Below are positions 1-7,202 of a DNA stretch of 12,871 bases, piece after piece. Position 1 is the stretch's first letter. Each line of letters begins with the position of its first letter. The notes under the pieces were generated by a model, which saw nothing but the letters and a program-made list of their open reading frames with translations, ran no database searches and was not told the DNA's origin. The DNA lies in contig CAAGDY010000267.1 in NCBI GenBank assembly GCA_900768695.1, forward strand, positions 1 to 12,871, read 5' to 3'. The translations under genes and the position numbers were made by a program. Source of the DNA: an uncultured Anaerovibrio sp. (GTDB lineage: Bacteria; Bacillota; Negativicutes; Selenomonadales; Selenomonadaceae).

Positions 1-100
1 GGCGTGGATAGTAGCGCGAGCGTGCCCGCATTGACATTGCCTTTCCACCCAGTGGAATATTTGCTTATATTTTCTTGACAGCTCCCTGGCACAACCTAAA

Positions 101-118
101 CAATATTTCAAAATATTG
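101..118. repeat. 18-bp AT-rich palindrome, operator-like
   Basis: CAATATTT and AAATATTG form perfect 8-base arms around a CA centre. The palindrome lies 20 bases after a perfect TTGACA (75-80), where a -10 or start site would fall, which is a common place for a repressor operator. No T-run follows, so it is not a terminator. The regulator is unknown. Confidence 0.45.
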
Positions 119-182
119 CCAACGTAACGAATAGGCACAACGAAAAACTGAAATTTACTAACGTGTGTTTATGGTATTTTGC

Positions 183-211
183 TTGCTGTTAGCTGGCTGG
201 TGTGTTATAAT
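183..211 (+). promoter_or_regulatory. Probable promoter of the rbgA-rnhB operon
   Basis: TTGCTG (183-188), a 17-base spacer, then a perfect TATAAT (206-211) preceded by TGT, which gives an extended -10. This is a sigma-A type promoter. It would leave a leader of about 220 bases before rbgA. A weaker candidate nearer the gene is TTGATA (363-368) with TAAATA (385-390). Confidence 0.6.
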
Positions 212-437
212 TTTTACAGAACTTGTTTTCTTATGTTTGCCTGCCGTTTTCCTGCCTTGTCTACCGTTTGTCAACATTTTGTCAGCAAGTGCGGGATTTT
301 GCCATGAAAATATGGAAAAGTACGGTTTTGAACAGCACAGCATAAAAAGCGGGGATTTTGTTTTGATATTTTGCGTATAACTAGTAAATACGCGGTTTTA
401 TGGTAATACTACAAGAGATTGATGAGGATTATATTGA

Positions 438-1367
438 ATGGAAAATACGATTAAAACACCAATGCCCCAAATCCAATGGTTTCCAGGTCACATGAAGAAA
501 GCCAGGGATATTATCACAGACAATCTGAAGCTTGTGGATGTGGTGATTGAGCTTTTGGATGCGCGGATTCCATACAGCAGTGCCAATCCTATGCTTCAGG
601 AGATTATTGCGGGAAAGCCGAGGCTGGTAGCGCTGAATAAGTCTGACCTGGCGGATGCCAAAGTGACAAAGGAATGGGTGGCTTATTTTCGCAGGCAGGG
701 AATTCCTGCAGTAGCGGTGGATGCACCTCATGGGCGCGGCATCAAGCAGCTGGTAGCCATGACAGAGAATCTGGCGAAGCCGATGACGGATAAGCTGGTA
801 AGCAAGGGTGCAAAGGCCAGGGCGGCCCGGGTCATGATTCTTGGCATTCCAAATGTGGGCAAGTCATCCCTGATTAACCGGCTGGCCGGGGCCAACAAGG
901 CCAAAACAGCCGATAGGCCGGGCGTGACCCGTGCCAAGCAGTGGATTCGCCTGGGCGGCAATCTGGAGCTTCTGGATACGCCCGGTATTTTGTGGCCAAA
1001 GTTCGAGGATATGACTGCCGGACTAAAGCTGGCATTTACGGGGGCCATCAATGATGAGGCTATTGACCGTGAGCTGATTACAGGGGTATTTCTGCAGACG
1101 ATGGCGGCAATGTACCCTGACAGGTTGCGGGAGAGGTATAAGCTGGCAGGGGAACTGCCGTCAGAACCGCATGAGCTGCTTGAGCTTATCGGCAGAAAGC
1201 GCGGCTGTCTGGTCAGGGGCGGCATTGTTGATACGGAGAAGGCACAGCGCATAGTGCTTACTGACTTTAGAAGCGGCAAGCTGGGAACGGTCAGCCTCGA
1301 TGAGCCGCCGGCAGAGGACGCAGATGGCATGCTGGCAGGGCAGGACGCTGGCGCAGGACAGGCTTGA
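438..1367 (+). CDS. rbgA: Ribosome biogenesis GTPase RbgA (YlqF)
   Basis: A circularly permuted GTPase of 309 residues, the usual size for RbgA/YlqF. The family binds late 50S precursors and drives the last steps of large-subunit assembly, including entry of late proteins such as L16. The motifs appear in permuted order: G4 NKSD at residues 67-70, then the P-loop GIPNVGKS at 136-143, a PGVT at about 161-164 for G2, and DTPG (G3) at 180-183. An N-terminal WFPGHMKKA at about 14-22 is typical of the family. The C-terminal RNA-binding region runs to about 285 and ends in a short acidic Ala/Gly-rich tail. The ATG at 438 has GATGAGGA about 10 bases upstream. It is the first gene of an operon with rnhB, as in Bacillus subtilis. 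Identification is firm. Confidence 0.96.
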   Translation: MENTIKTPMPQIQWFPGHMKKARDIITDNLKLVDVVIELLDARIPYSSANPMLQEIIAGKPRLVALNKSDLADAKVTKEWVAYFRRQGIPAVAVDAPHGRGIKQLVAMTENLAKPMTDKLVSKGAKARAARVMILGIPNVGKSSLINRLAGANKAKTADRPGVTRAKQWIRLGGNLELLDTPGILWPKFEDMTAGLKLAFTGAINDEAIDRELITGVFLQTMAAMYPDRLRERYKLAGELPSEPHELLELIGRKRGCLVRGGIVDTEKAQRIVLTDFRSGKLGTVSLDEPPAEDADGMLAGQDAGAGQA

Positions 1368-1399
1368 ACAGCTGTATCCTGTGAATAATTTATGGGTAA

Positions 1400-2188
1400 A
1401 TGTATATGGATATTAGCAAATTGACGATAAAAGAGTTGGAACGGCTTTTCAAATCCGGACAGGTGACAGAGGCTTTGCTGGAGGCATGCCGACAGGACGG
1501 AAGGACTGCGGCAGGCAAGCTCCTGCAGAGGTATGAGCGCCAGCAGGCAAGGTTGGCAGAAGAGTGGAAGAGATTGCTGTCCATGTATCAGTATGAGCAG
1601 GAGGCAATAAAAAAAGGCTATGAGCTGATTGCCGGTGTGGACGAGGCCGGCAGGGGGCCGCTGGCAGGCCCTGTGTCCGTAGCCGCCGTGATACTGCCGG
1701 AAAAGCTCATGCTGCCGCGTCTCAATGATTCAAAGAAGCTGACTGCCCGGGTACGGGATGAGCTGTACGATGAGATTATGGCAAAGGCTGTAGCTGTAAA
1801 GCAGGTTTTTGTGGATTCTGCCGTGATTGACCGGATTAACATCCTGCAGGCTACCATGCAGGGCATGTATGATGCCATAAATGGCCTGTCACAGAGGCCG
1901 CAGATGGTGCTTATAGATGCTGTGCATCTGGACAGGCTGTCTGTGCCGCAGATGTCCCTGATAAAAGGCGATGCCAGGTCAGCCTCTATAGCTGCGGCCT
2001 CCATTATTGCCAAGGTTTCCCGTGACCGCCTGATGGATGAGTATGACAGGCAGTATCCCCGGTATGGCTTTGCCAGTCACAAGGGATATGGCACAGCGGA
2101 GCATGTGGAGGCTGTCAGAAGGTACGGCCCTTGCCCTATTCACCGCCTGACTTTTGAACCTGTCCGTTCCATAATGGAAAAGAGATAA
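1400..2188 (+). CDS. rnhB: Ribonuclease HII
   Basis: Cuts RNA in RNA-DNA hybrids and starts excision of single ribonucleotides misincorporated in DNA; a cytoplasmic, metal-dependent enzyme. The protein has 262 residues. The DEDD site is visible: D81 and E82 in GVDEAGRGPL, D173 in LIDAVHL and D191 in KGDARSASIAAAS. SKKL (111-114) and the C-terminal SHKGYGT (226-232) are also family motifs. About 70 residues precede the catalytic domain, an N-terminal extension also found in Firmicute RNase HII encoded next to ylqF. The gene starts 32 bases after rbgA. ATG at 1400 and an in-frame ATG at 1406 are both possible, because the upstream ribosome site is weak. Translation may depend on coupling to rbgA. 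Confidence 0.96.
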   Translation: MYMDISKLTIKELERLFKSGQVTEALLEACRQDGRTAAGKLLQRYERQQARLAEEWKRLLSMYQYEQEAIKKGYELIAGVDEAGRGPLAGPVSVAAVILPEKLMLPRLNDSKKLTARVRDELYDEIMAKAVAVKQVFVDSAVIDRINILQATMQGMYDAINGLSQRPQMVLIDAVHLDRLSVPQMSLIKGDARSASIAAASIIAKVSRDRLMDEYDRQYPRYGFASHKGYGTAEHVEAVRRYGPCPIHRLTFEPVRSIMEKR

Positions 2189-2214
2189 CGTGATTATTTT
2201 CGGGGAGGTACATC

Positions 2215-4341
2215 ATGCCCACAAATGTAAATACAGCGGTAGGTCCTTCTATACAGCCTGCAGGCAGGACTGCAGAAACCAAAACAGACCGCATAGCAAT
2301 AAATAAGGACGGCGGTTCCAGCTCGGCCTTTGCCAAGCAGACCGATGTCAAATTTACCAATTCTGTGGATAATATGTCTGCAGTGCTGGATAAGGTTGCC
2401 AACAGCCGTCTGGGGACGGAGGCTGTACTGCCGAAGCAGCTGCAGCAGATGATAAACAATGTGGTGCGGAATGCATTTTCACTGGAGAGTTCTCTGGGTG
2501 AGGGGCTGGGCAGTGCCATGGCCAGTGAGCGGTATTCGATAGAGCAGCTTACTACGCTGGGTCGGATTTTCCAGCAGCTTGGCAGTACGGCAGAGGTCAG
2601 CGCGGTTTCTTCCGGACAGCTGGCGGGCATGCAGGATAGCGGCGGCGTTATGGCCGGGGAGCTGACTGATGCCCTGCAGGTGATGATGTCCAATATCAAA
2701 AATATGGTGGGCGAGGGCATCCTGTCAGGCAATAGCGGTAATCTGGAGCTGGTGCAGCTGAACAAGCTGGCGTTCCAGATTTTGAACAGCGGCAGTACGG
2801 AGGGCATGCCGGAGGATTTTGTGCGGCTTTTACAGCAGCTGTCGGGTCAGCTGATGGCCGCAGGACAGGCGTCGCAGGCGGCATCACAGGAAAGTGAGGC
2901 ATCTGGCGCCCTGAAGCAGCTGATAGATGTGCTGTTCCCACGTCCCCTGACTACCGGCAATGGTTCGGCTGTTGCTTCATCAGGCGCTGGCGGGGGCAAT
3001 GCAGGAAATACGGCGGGGAGCGCCGCGGGCGGCAGTTCCCTGAATTACAGCAGTGGTGCGGCGGCTAATTCCGGTGCAGATGCCGGTGCTGTCACCGGGC
3101 CGAATGTCAATACAGGCACCGGCTCAGGTACATCCGTCGGAGCAGGTCAGGCCATGAGTGCCAATGCAAATGGCGGCGCCAACGTAAATACAGCTGCTGG
3201 TGTATTGACAGGAAGCAATATTGCCGGCAACGTTGCGGGCATCGGCTCCGGCGGGGCAGGTACAGGCGCGTCAGCCGGTGCCGATGGAGCCGTGAATGCG
3301 AATGCTGATACCAATGGCAATGCGGCTGCAAATCAGGATGTCAGTGCAAATGGGCAGGCGAAGCAGGCCGGGCAGATGGCAACCGGCAGGGAAAATGTAG
3401 CCGGGGAAAACGGCGGACGTCAGCCAGCCAGTGCTAATATTAATACCAATGCTAATACTCATGCCGGTGTATTGCAGGGGCAGGGAAACACCTCGCGCCA
3501 GGCCGCCGAGCTGGAAAACAACCCTCTTTTCAGGCAGATTTTCAGCCGCTATGGCTATACACAGGAAACCGGTGTGGTGAAAAATCCTCAGCGCAGCCAG
3601 CAACAGGCACCACAGCTGCAGCTGGCCAATAATCAGCAGACGGTGACGGCTTTCAGGGATATGGCACAGCTTCTGCTGAAGGACAGCAGTATGACGGCAA
3701 AGGATGTGCAGCTTCTGCAGGATTTTGTCAACGGCAGTCAGGAGGCCCTGAGCCAGCAGGATGCAAAGCAGCTGAATCTTCTTCTGAGGATGGTGCAGGG
3801 CAACATTCCGGCCGCTGTTCAGCAGGCTGGCCAGCAACAGGGCATGGAAGGCCTGCCAAAGCTGTGGGCCTTTTTGCAGCTGGCAGAGCTGGGAACCCTG
3901 AAGGACATACGGTCAAAGGATTTGAAGAATGCCAGCAGGGAAATCAAGACGGTGATTTCCTCCATGAAGGGGGCAGTCAGCAGTGAGGGCAGCTATAGGA
4001 CGGATGGGCAGAAGTCCATCAGCTTTGTCATGCCGCTGTACATCGGGGAAAACGAGCAGAGCTACCCGGCCTATATCAACCTGTACGATGAGCCGCCCCA
4101 TGAGGATGAGCAGGGCAGGACGAGGAAGGATACCTGGTTCCGCGTCTGTGTGCTGACGGAAAATATCGGGGCGGTGGATATAGTCTGCCAGCTTTATGAG
4201 GGAAACAACCTCAATCTGCGGATTCAGTTTTCGGACCAGGAGGCCGTGCGGGCCTTTGGTGAGTATCTGCCCGATATCAGGAAGGCACTGTATGATACGT
4301 CGGTTCATTTGAATGATTTGAGGGTGGGGACGGTGAAGTAA
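2215..4341 (+). CDS. FliK-like protein with long low-complexity linker (YlqG position)
   Basis: A 708-residue protein in the place of B. subtilis ylqG. Three parts are visible. Residues 50-240 are polar and probably helical. Residues 245-435 are almost wholly Ala, Gly, Asn, Ser and Thr, a disordered linker with recurring short words such as NANA and NTNAN. The C-terminal third (480-708) is ordered. Residues 600-706 resemble in layout the C-terminal domain of the flagellar hook-length control protein FliK: strands around GAVDIVCQLYEGNNLNLRIQF, then a helix ending in LPDIRKALYD. In flagella that domain contacts FlhB to switch export specificity. The next gene encodes a FlhB C-terminal-like protein, which supports this reading. 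No signal peptide or membrane segment is seen. A strong GGAGG site lies 6 bases before ATG 2215. The function is unproven; the FliK relation is my inference. Confidence 0.7.
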   Translation: MPTNVNTAVGPSIQPAGRTAETKTDRIAINKDGGSSSAFAKQTDVKFTNSVDNMSAVLDKVANSRLGTEAVLPKQLQQMINNVVRNAFSLESSLGEGLGSAMASERYSIEQLTTLGRIFQQLGSTAEVSAVSSGQLAGMQDSGGVMAGELTDALQVMMSNIKNMVGEGILSGNSGNLELVQLNKLAFQILNSGSTEGMPEDFVRLLQQLSGQLMAAGQASQAASQESEASGALKQLIDVLFPRPLTTGNGSAVASSGAGGGNAGNTAGSAAGGSSLNYSSGAAANSGADAGAVTGPNVNTGTGSGTSVGAGQAMSANANGGANVNTAAGVLTGSNIAGNVAGIGSGGAGTGASAGADGAVNANADTNGNAAANQDVSANGQAKQAGQMATGRENVAGENGGRQPASANINTNANTHAGVLQGQGNTSRQAAELENNPLFRQIFSRYGYTQETGVVKNPQRSQQQAPQLQLANNQQTVTAFRDMAQLLLKDSSMTAKDVQLLQDFVNGSQEALSQQDAKQLNLLLRMVQGNIPAAVQQAGQQQGMEGLPKLWAFLQLAELGTLKDIRSKDLKNASREIKTVISSMKGAVSSEGSYRTDGQKSISFVMPLYIGENEQSYPAYINLYDEPPHEDEQGRTRKDTWFRVCVLTENIGAVDIVCQLYEGNNLNLRIQFSDQEAVRAFGEYLPDIRKALYDTSVHLNDLRVGTVK

Positions 4342-4356
4342 TTGCTGAAGGATAGA

Positions 4357-4686
4357 ATGAAGCCAAGGGAGGAGCCGGAAGAGGACCCGCAGGCTGAAAA
4401 GAAGGCCGTTGCCATCAAGTATAACATGGAAAAAAACAAGGCTCCGAAGCTGGTAGCCAAGGGCAAGGGCCATGTGGCGGAAAACATACTGGAGGCGGCT
4501 AAAAAGGGACAGGTGCCTGTCTATCAGAACAAGTCCCTGGTCAATATGCTGATGGCTTTGGAGCTGGATAAGGAGATTCCGACGGAGCTGTACACTACGG
4601 TGGCGGAAATACTGGCCTATGTGTACAGGATTGACAGGCGGCGCAGGGAAAAAATCCTGGAGGAGCCGCCGATGAAGGGACTGTAA
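4357..4686 (+). CDS. FlhB/EscU C-terminal-domain-like protein (FlhX/YlqH type)
   Basis: A small soluble protein of 109 residues that matches only the cytoplasmic tail of FlhB/YscU export-gate proteins. Family marks are AVAIKYN (17-23), APKLVAKGKG (29-38), a VPVYQN segment (53-58) and EIPTELYTTVAEILAYVYR (73-91). The membrane domain is absent, and so is the NPTH self-cleavage motif that comes just before AVAIKY in full-length FlhB. It therefore corresponds to the cleaved fragment alone. B. subtilis ylqH holds the same position. I prefer ATG 4357, with AAGGA 4 bases upstream. A TTG at 4342, directly after the previous stop, would add 5 residues. It probably partners the upstream FliK-like protein; whether it acts in export is unknown. 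Confidence 0.85.
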   Translation: MKPREEPEEDPQAEKKAVAIKYNMEKNKAPKLVAKGKGHVAENILEAAKKGQVPVYQNKSLVNMLMALELDKEIPTELYTTVAEILAYVYRIDRRRREKILEEPPMKGL

Positions 4687-4688
4687 TA

Positions 4689-5051
4689 TTGGTGGACAGC
4701 AAGGAGCTTGGCAGGCGCGGTGAGGCACTGGCGGCACAATATCTGGCGGCGCATGGCTGCAGCATTGTGGAGCAGAATTACCGTTGCCCTATGGGAGAGA
4801 TTGATATTATTGCCAGATGTGGTGAGCTGATGATTTTTGCCGAGGTAAAGACAAGAAGGTCAGGCAGGTTTGGCAGGCCCGGTGCGGCAGTGGATTTTTT
4901 TAAGCAGCAGAGGATTGTCAGGAGCGCCAGCTGGTATATCCACAGCAAAAGGCTGGAGGACAGCCGCTTTCGTTTTGATGTGCTGGAAGTGATGCGCACC
5001 CCTGCAGGGCAGATAAGCGTAAATCACATCAGAGGTGCCTTTGAGGTGTGA
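4689..5051 (+). CDS. yraN: YraN family (UPF0102) endonuclease-like protein
   Basis: A 120-residue protein of the YraN/UPF0102 family, which has a restriction-endonuclease-like (PD-(D/E)xK) fold and is usually encoded near rnhB. Visible motifs are GRRGEALAAQYL (8-19), GEIDI (36-40, with D39) and AEVKTR (51-56, with E52 and K54). These are the acidic and lysine residues expected of a nuclease core. Its role is not settled; a part in DNA repair or recombination is often suggested. The start is probably TTG 4689, with AAGGGA ending 8 bases upstream inside the previous gene. GTG 4692 is the alternative. Only two bases separate it from the FlhB-like gene, so translation is likely coupled. Confidence 0.92.
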   Translation: MVDSKELGRRGEALAAQYLAAHGCSIVEQNYRCPMGEIDIIARCGELMIFAEVKTRRSGRFGRPGAAVDFFKQQRIVRSASWYIHSKRLEDSRFRFDVLEVMRTPAGQISVNHIRGAFEV

Positions 5052-5072
5052 TGTGAAGAGAGGATGTATGGT

Positions 5073-5633
5073 ATGAAGATTATAGTGGGCATTACCGGTG
5101 CCAGCGGCAGTATCTACGGGCTGAAGCTCATAGAGGTGCTGAAAAATGCAGGCCATCAGGTTCATGTGGTGATTTCGGACAGCGGTGTCGGGGTGATACA
5201 GTACGAATGTGATACTACGCTGGAGGACATAGCTCTGGTGGCGGACAAGATATACAATGTACATAACGTGGGAGCGGCCATTGCCAGTGGCTCCTTTCAG
5301 GCTGATGCCATGGTAATAGCACCATGCTCCATGAACACCTGCGGCTGTCTTGCCAGCGGCATCACGGATAATCTGCTGACCCGTGCGGCTGATGTTATGC
5401 TGAAGGAGGGGCGCAAGCTGATTGTGGTGCCGCGGGAAACGCCTATGCATGCCGGGCACCTGGAGAACCTTCTGAAGCTGAGCCGGATGGGAGCCGTGAT
5501 TATTCCGGCGAGTCCCGGATTTTACCACCGGCCGGATACCATTATGGATTTGGTAAATATGCTGGTCGGCAAAATTTGTGATAATCTGGGCGTAAAGAAC
5601 AATTTGTTCGCCCGCTGGCAGGGCATGATGTAA
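5073..5633 (+). CDS. ubiX: UbiX-type flavin prenyltransferase
   Basis: Joins a dimethylallyl group to FMN to make prenylated FMN, the cofactor of UbiD-type decarboxylases. The protein has 186 residues, normal for the family. It shows the FMN-binding GITGASGSIYG (6-16), the CSMNT stretch after VIAPC (81-89), DNLLTRAADV (99-108), PRETP (120-124) and FYHRPDT (150-156). The start is ATG 5073, because AGAGAGG (5057-5063) lies 9 bases upstream and the protein then begins MKIIVGITG as usual. An in-frame ATG at 5064 touches that site and is less likely. It closes the rbgA operon. No ubiD is in the window, so the enzyme needing the cofactor must be elsewhere. Confidence 0.94.
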   Translation: MKIIVGITGASGSIYGLKLIEVLKNAGHQVHVVISDSGVGVIQYECDTTLEDIALVADKIYNVHNVGAAIASGSFQADAMVIAPCSMNTCGCLASGITDNLLTRAADVMLKEGRKLIVVPRETPMHAGHLENLLKLSRMGAVIIPASPGFYHRPDTIMDLVNMLVGKICDNLGVKNNLFARWQGMM

Positions 5634-5695
5634 AAAAATCCTAAAAAGATTTGTTATATCTACCGAAAAAACTTGATATGTGAAGCACTACAGTA

Positions 5696-5724
5696 TTTAC
5701 AACCTTCTGCAACAATGCTATATT
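5696..5724 (+). promoter_or_regulatory. Promoter of the PC4-like gene
   Basis: TTTACA (5696-5701), a 17-base spacer and TATATT (5719-5724) form a good sigma-A promoter in the AT-rich 153-base gap after ubiX. No strong terminator is seen between ubiX and this promoter, so some readthrough from the upstream operon is possible. Confidence 0.6.
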
Positions 5725-5786
5725 TAATTTGTAATTAAGTGCACGACGATTACGAATTTTAAGAAATGTTCAGCGGGGGATGAACG

Positions 5787-6056
5787 ATGGCTTATGTAAA
5801 TCTGGTAGCAGAAGATAATCTTGTATACGACATAAAAAAGAAGCTGGGGGTGATATCAAAATCAAGAAATGGCTGGACGAAGGAAATCAATCTGGTGGCC
5901 TGGAACGGCGGCGAGCCGCGGTATGAGCTGCGCTCATGGTCACCTGACCACAGGCGTATGGGCAAGGGGATTTCCCTTAACACGGAGGAGCTGGGGTCAT
6001 TGCGGGAGATTCTGACGCGGCTGGGCTCTGAGCGCAGCCTGCAGATAGGAGTGTAG
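5787..6056 (+). CDS. PC4/YdbC-like ssDNA-binding protein
   Basis: An 89-residue protein of the YdbC type, bacterial relatives of the transcriptional coactivator PC4/p15 that bind single-stranded DNA. The family pattern is clear: KLGVISKSRNGWTKEINLVAWN (19-40) forms the beta strands, YELRSWSPDHRRMGKGISL (46-64) continues the sheet, and a helix follows at 65-80. Its cellular job is not established; roles in transcription or DNA repair are suggested for homologues. It has its own promoter (5696-5724) and a GGGGGA site 6 bases before the ATG. It ends at a two-way terminator shared with aroE, so it appears to be a single-gene unit. Confidence 0.88.
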   Translation: MAYVNLVAEDNLVYDIKKKLGVISKSRNGWTKEINLVAWNGGEPRYELRSWSPDHRRMGKGISLNTEELGSLREILTRLGSERSLQIGV

Positions 6057-6111
6057 CCTGCAGGATTGCATTTTCCAGGACGGACATGAAAAAATAAAAT
6101 AAAAGTGCAGT

Positions 6112-6157
6112 AAAATGACCGGGGATGTGCAGGGGAGTGGCATCCTCGGTCATTTTT
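6112..6157. terminator. Two-way terminator between PC4-like gene and aroE
   Basis: Arms 6112-6127 (AAAATGACCGGGGATG) and 6141-6156 pair over 16 positions with one G-T wobble around a 13-base loop. The stem starts with A's and ends with T's, so it can terminate on both strands. It sits between the converging gene ends at 6056 and 6183. Confidence 0.85.
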
Positions 6158-6182
6158 GCTGTGCATTATGTGCTGATTGCAG

Positions 6183-7049
6183 TTATGATTTTTCAGAGGC
6201 GGGGCAGAGGGCGGCCCGGAGCGCTTTTGCCATCGGTTCTGGTGGCAGCTGCAGGCCTGTCCAGAGCCGGAAGGCCTCTGCGCCCTGACCCACCAGCATG
6301 GCCTCGCCGTTGAGCGTCCGGCAGCCATGCTCCCTGGCGGTTTTGAGGAAAAGGGTTTCAGCCGGAGTGTAGATAATGTCATAGACAAAGGTATCGGGGC
6401 TGACCCTGTCCCAGTCCACAGGCGGCATGGCAGCTGTATCCGGCGTCATGCCCAGAGGGGTTGAGTTTATCAGGAGATGTGTGCGGGACAGCTCTGCGGC
6501 GAATTCGGCAGAATGCCAGTCCAGTACCTCAATGTGCATGTACTGGCTGAAATATTCGGCAACAGGCTGAACCTTGGCAACATTGCGGACGCCGATGGTG
6601 AGGGTGCTGACCTTTTCCTTGATAAGTCCCCAGATGATTGCCCGGGCGGCCCCGCCGGCACCCAGCAGGACGGCGTTTTTGCCGGCGGGGGAGAAGCCCT
6701 GCTGCTTCATGCCGTCAATAAAGCCTGTCACATCGGTGTTGTAGCCTGTCAAATGGCCGTTTTCGTTTTTTACAGCATTGACAGCGCCGATGATTCTGGC
6801 ATCCTCATGTATTTCGTCCAGGTATTCCATGATGGCCTGCTTGTGGGGGATTGTGACGTTAAAGCCACGGAAGCCCAGCGCTTTCAGCCCCTTTACCGCC
6901 GCCTCCAGATTTTCGTTCAGCACCGGCATGGCGATATAGGCATAGTCCAGCCCCGCGGCCTGAATTCCCGCATTCTGCATGGCAGGAGAAAGGGAGTGGG
7001 CAATGGGATTGCCTATTACGCCCACGTTGATGGTTTTTCCAGTAAACAT
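6183..7049 (-). CDS. aroE: Shikimate 5-dehydrogenase
   Basis: Reduces 3-dehydroshikimate to shikimate with NADPH in the aromatic amino-acid pathway. The protein has 288 residues. It shows the substrate-binding SLSP (19-22), catalytic K70 in NVTIPHK (64-70), GAVNAV (88-93), D106 in GYNTD, the nucleotide-binding GAGGAARA (130-137), NSTPLGM (195-201) and GQG (254-256). The usual NRT phosphate-binding motif reads VRN here (154-156), keeping only the arginine, so cofactor preference could differ slightly. The start codon is at 7049-7047, with AAGGAG 12 bases upstream. It is the only minus-strand gene, divergent from the ACT-hom-thrB operon and outside any aromatic operon. Confidence 0.96.
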   Translation of the reverse strand: MFTGKTINVGVIGNPIAHSLSPAMQNAGIQAAGLDYAYIAMPVLNENLEAAVKGLKALGFRGFNVTIPHKQAIMEYLDEIHEDARIIGAVNAVKNENGHLTGYNTDVTGFIDGMKQQGFSPAGKNAVLLGAGGAARAIIWGLIKEKVSTLTIGVRNVAKVQPVAEYFSQYMHIEVLDWHSAEFAAELSRTHLLINSTPLGMTPDTAAMPPVDWDRVSPDTFVYDIIYTPAETLFLKTAREHGCRTLNGEAMLVGQGAEAFRLWTGLQLPPEPMAKALRAALCPASEKS

Positions 7050-7081
7050 AGTCAGCTTCAGCTCCTTGGTGTTTTTAATCT

Positions 7082-7111
7082 ATTATACTAAAAAAAATTC
7101 ACAAATGTCTA
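7082..7111 (-). promoter_or_regulatory. aroE promoter
   Basis: Read on the minus strand, TAGACA (7111-7106), an 18-base spacer and a perfect TATAAT (7087-7082) lie about 33 bases before the aroE start. The -35 is only 9 bases from the -35 of the divergent operon, so the two promoters sit back to back and could share a regulator. Confidence 0.65.
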
Positions 7112-7120
7112 CTGGTACTA

Positions 7121-7150
7121 TTGTCAAGTTTACATTTATCGTGCTATAAT
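7121..7150 (+). promoter_or_regulatory. Promoter of the ACT-hom-thrB operon
   Basis: TTGTCA (7121-7126), an 18-base spacer and TATAAT (7145-7150) preceded by TGC, an extended -10. The expected start is near 7157, giving a leader of about 45 bases. No T-box or attenuator structure was recognised in so short a leader. Confidence 0.72.
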
Positions 7151-7202
7151 ATCCCTTGTATGTAGAAAAACATCTTTTTAGGGTGTACGGAGGGAATCAA
7201 AA

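Larger units (their letters stand above)
1..437. other. Gene-poor region upstream of rbgA, with leader
   Basis: No convincing gene is seen here. A frame reading from the left edge stays open to a stop at 76-78 (about 25 codons) and could be the tail of a gene outside the window, but it has no recognisable motif. A perfect -35 hexamer TTGACA lies at 75-80, followed by an 18-bp palindrome at 101-118. A better promoter lies at 183-211. From its expected start near 218 there would be an untranslated leader of about 220 bases before rbgA. The leader is AT-rich and contains a GCGGG(G)ATTTTG motif twice (291-301, 349-360) and CGGTTTT-like words at 322 and 392, but no strong hairpin. Confidence 0.6.

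Noticed and set aside
1..78. Open frame from the left edge, about 25 codons, possible tail of an upstream gene
   Set aside because: Too short and without motif to support; a minus-strand start near 42 is equally unsupported.
165..380. 71-codon hydrophobic open frame upstream of rbgA
   Set aside because: It starts with GTG without a ribosome site and begins before the best promoter in the region; the hydrophobicity comes from T-rich DNA.
5634..5660. Terminator after ubiX
   Set aside because: AAATC/GATTT gives only about five weak pairs without a T-run.
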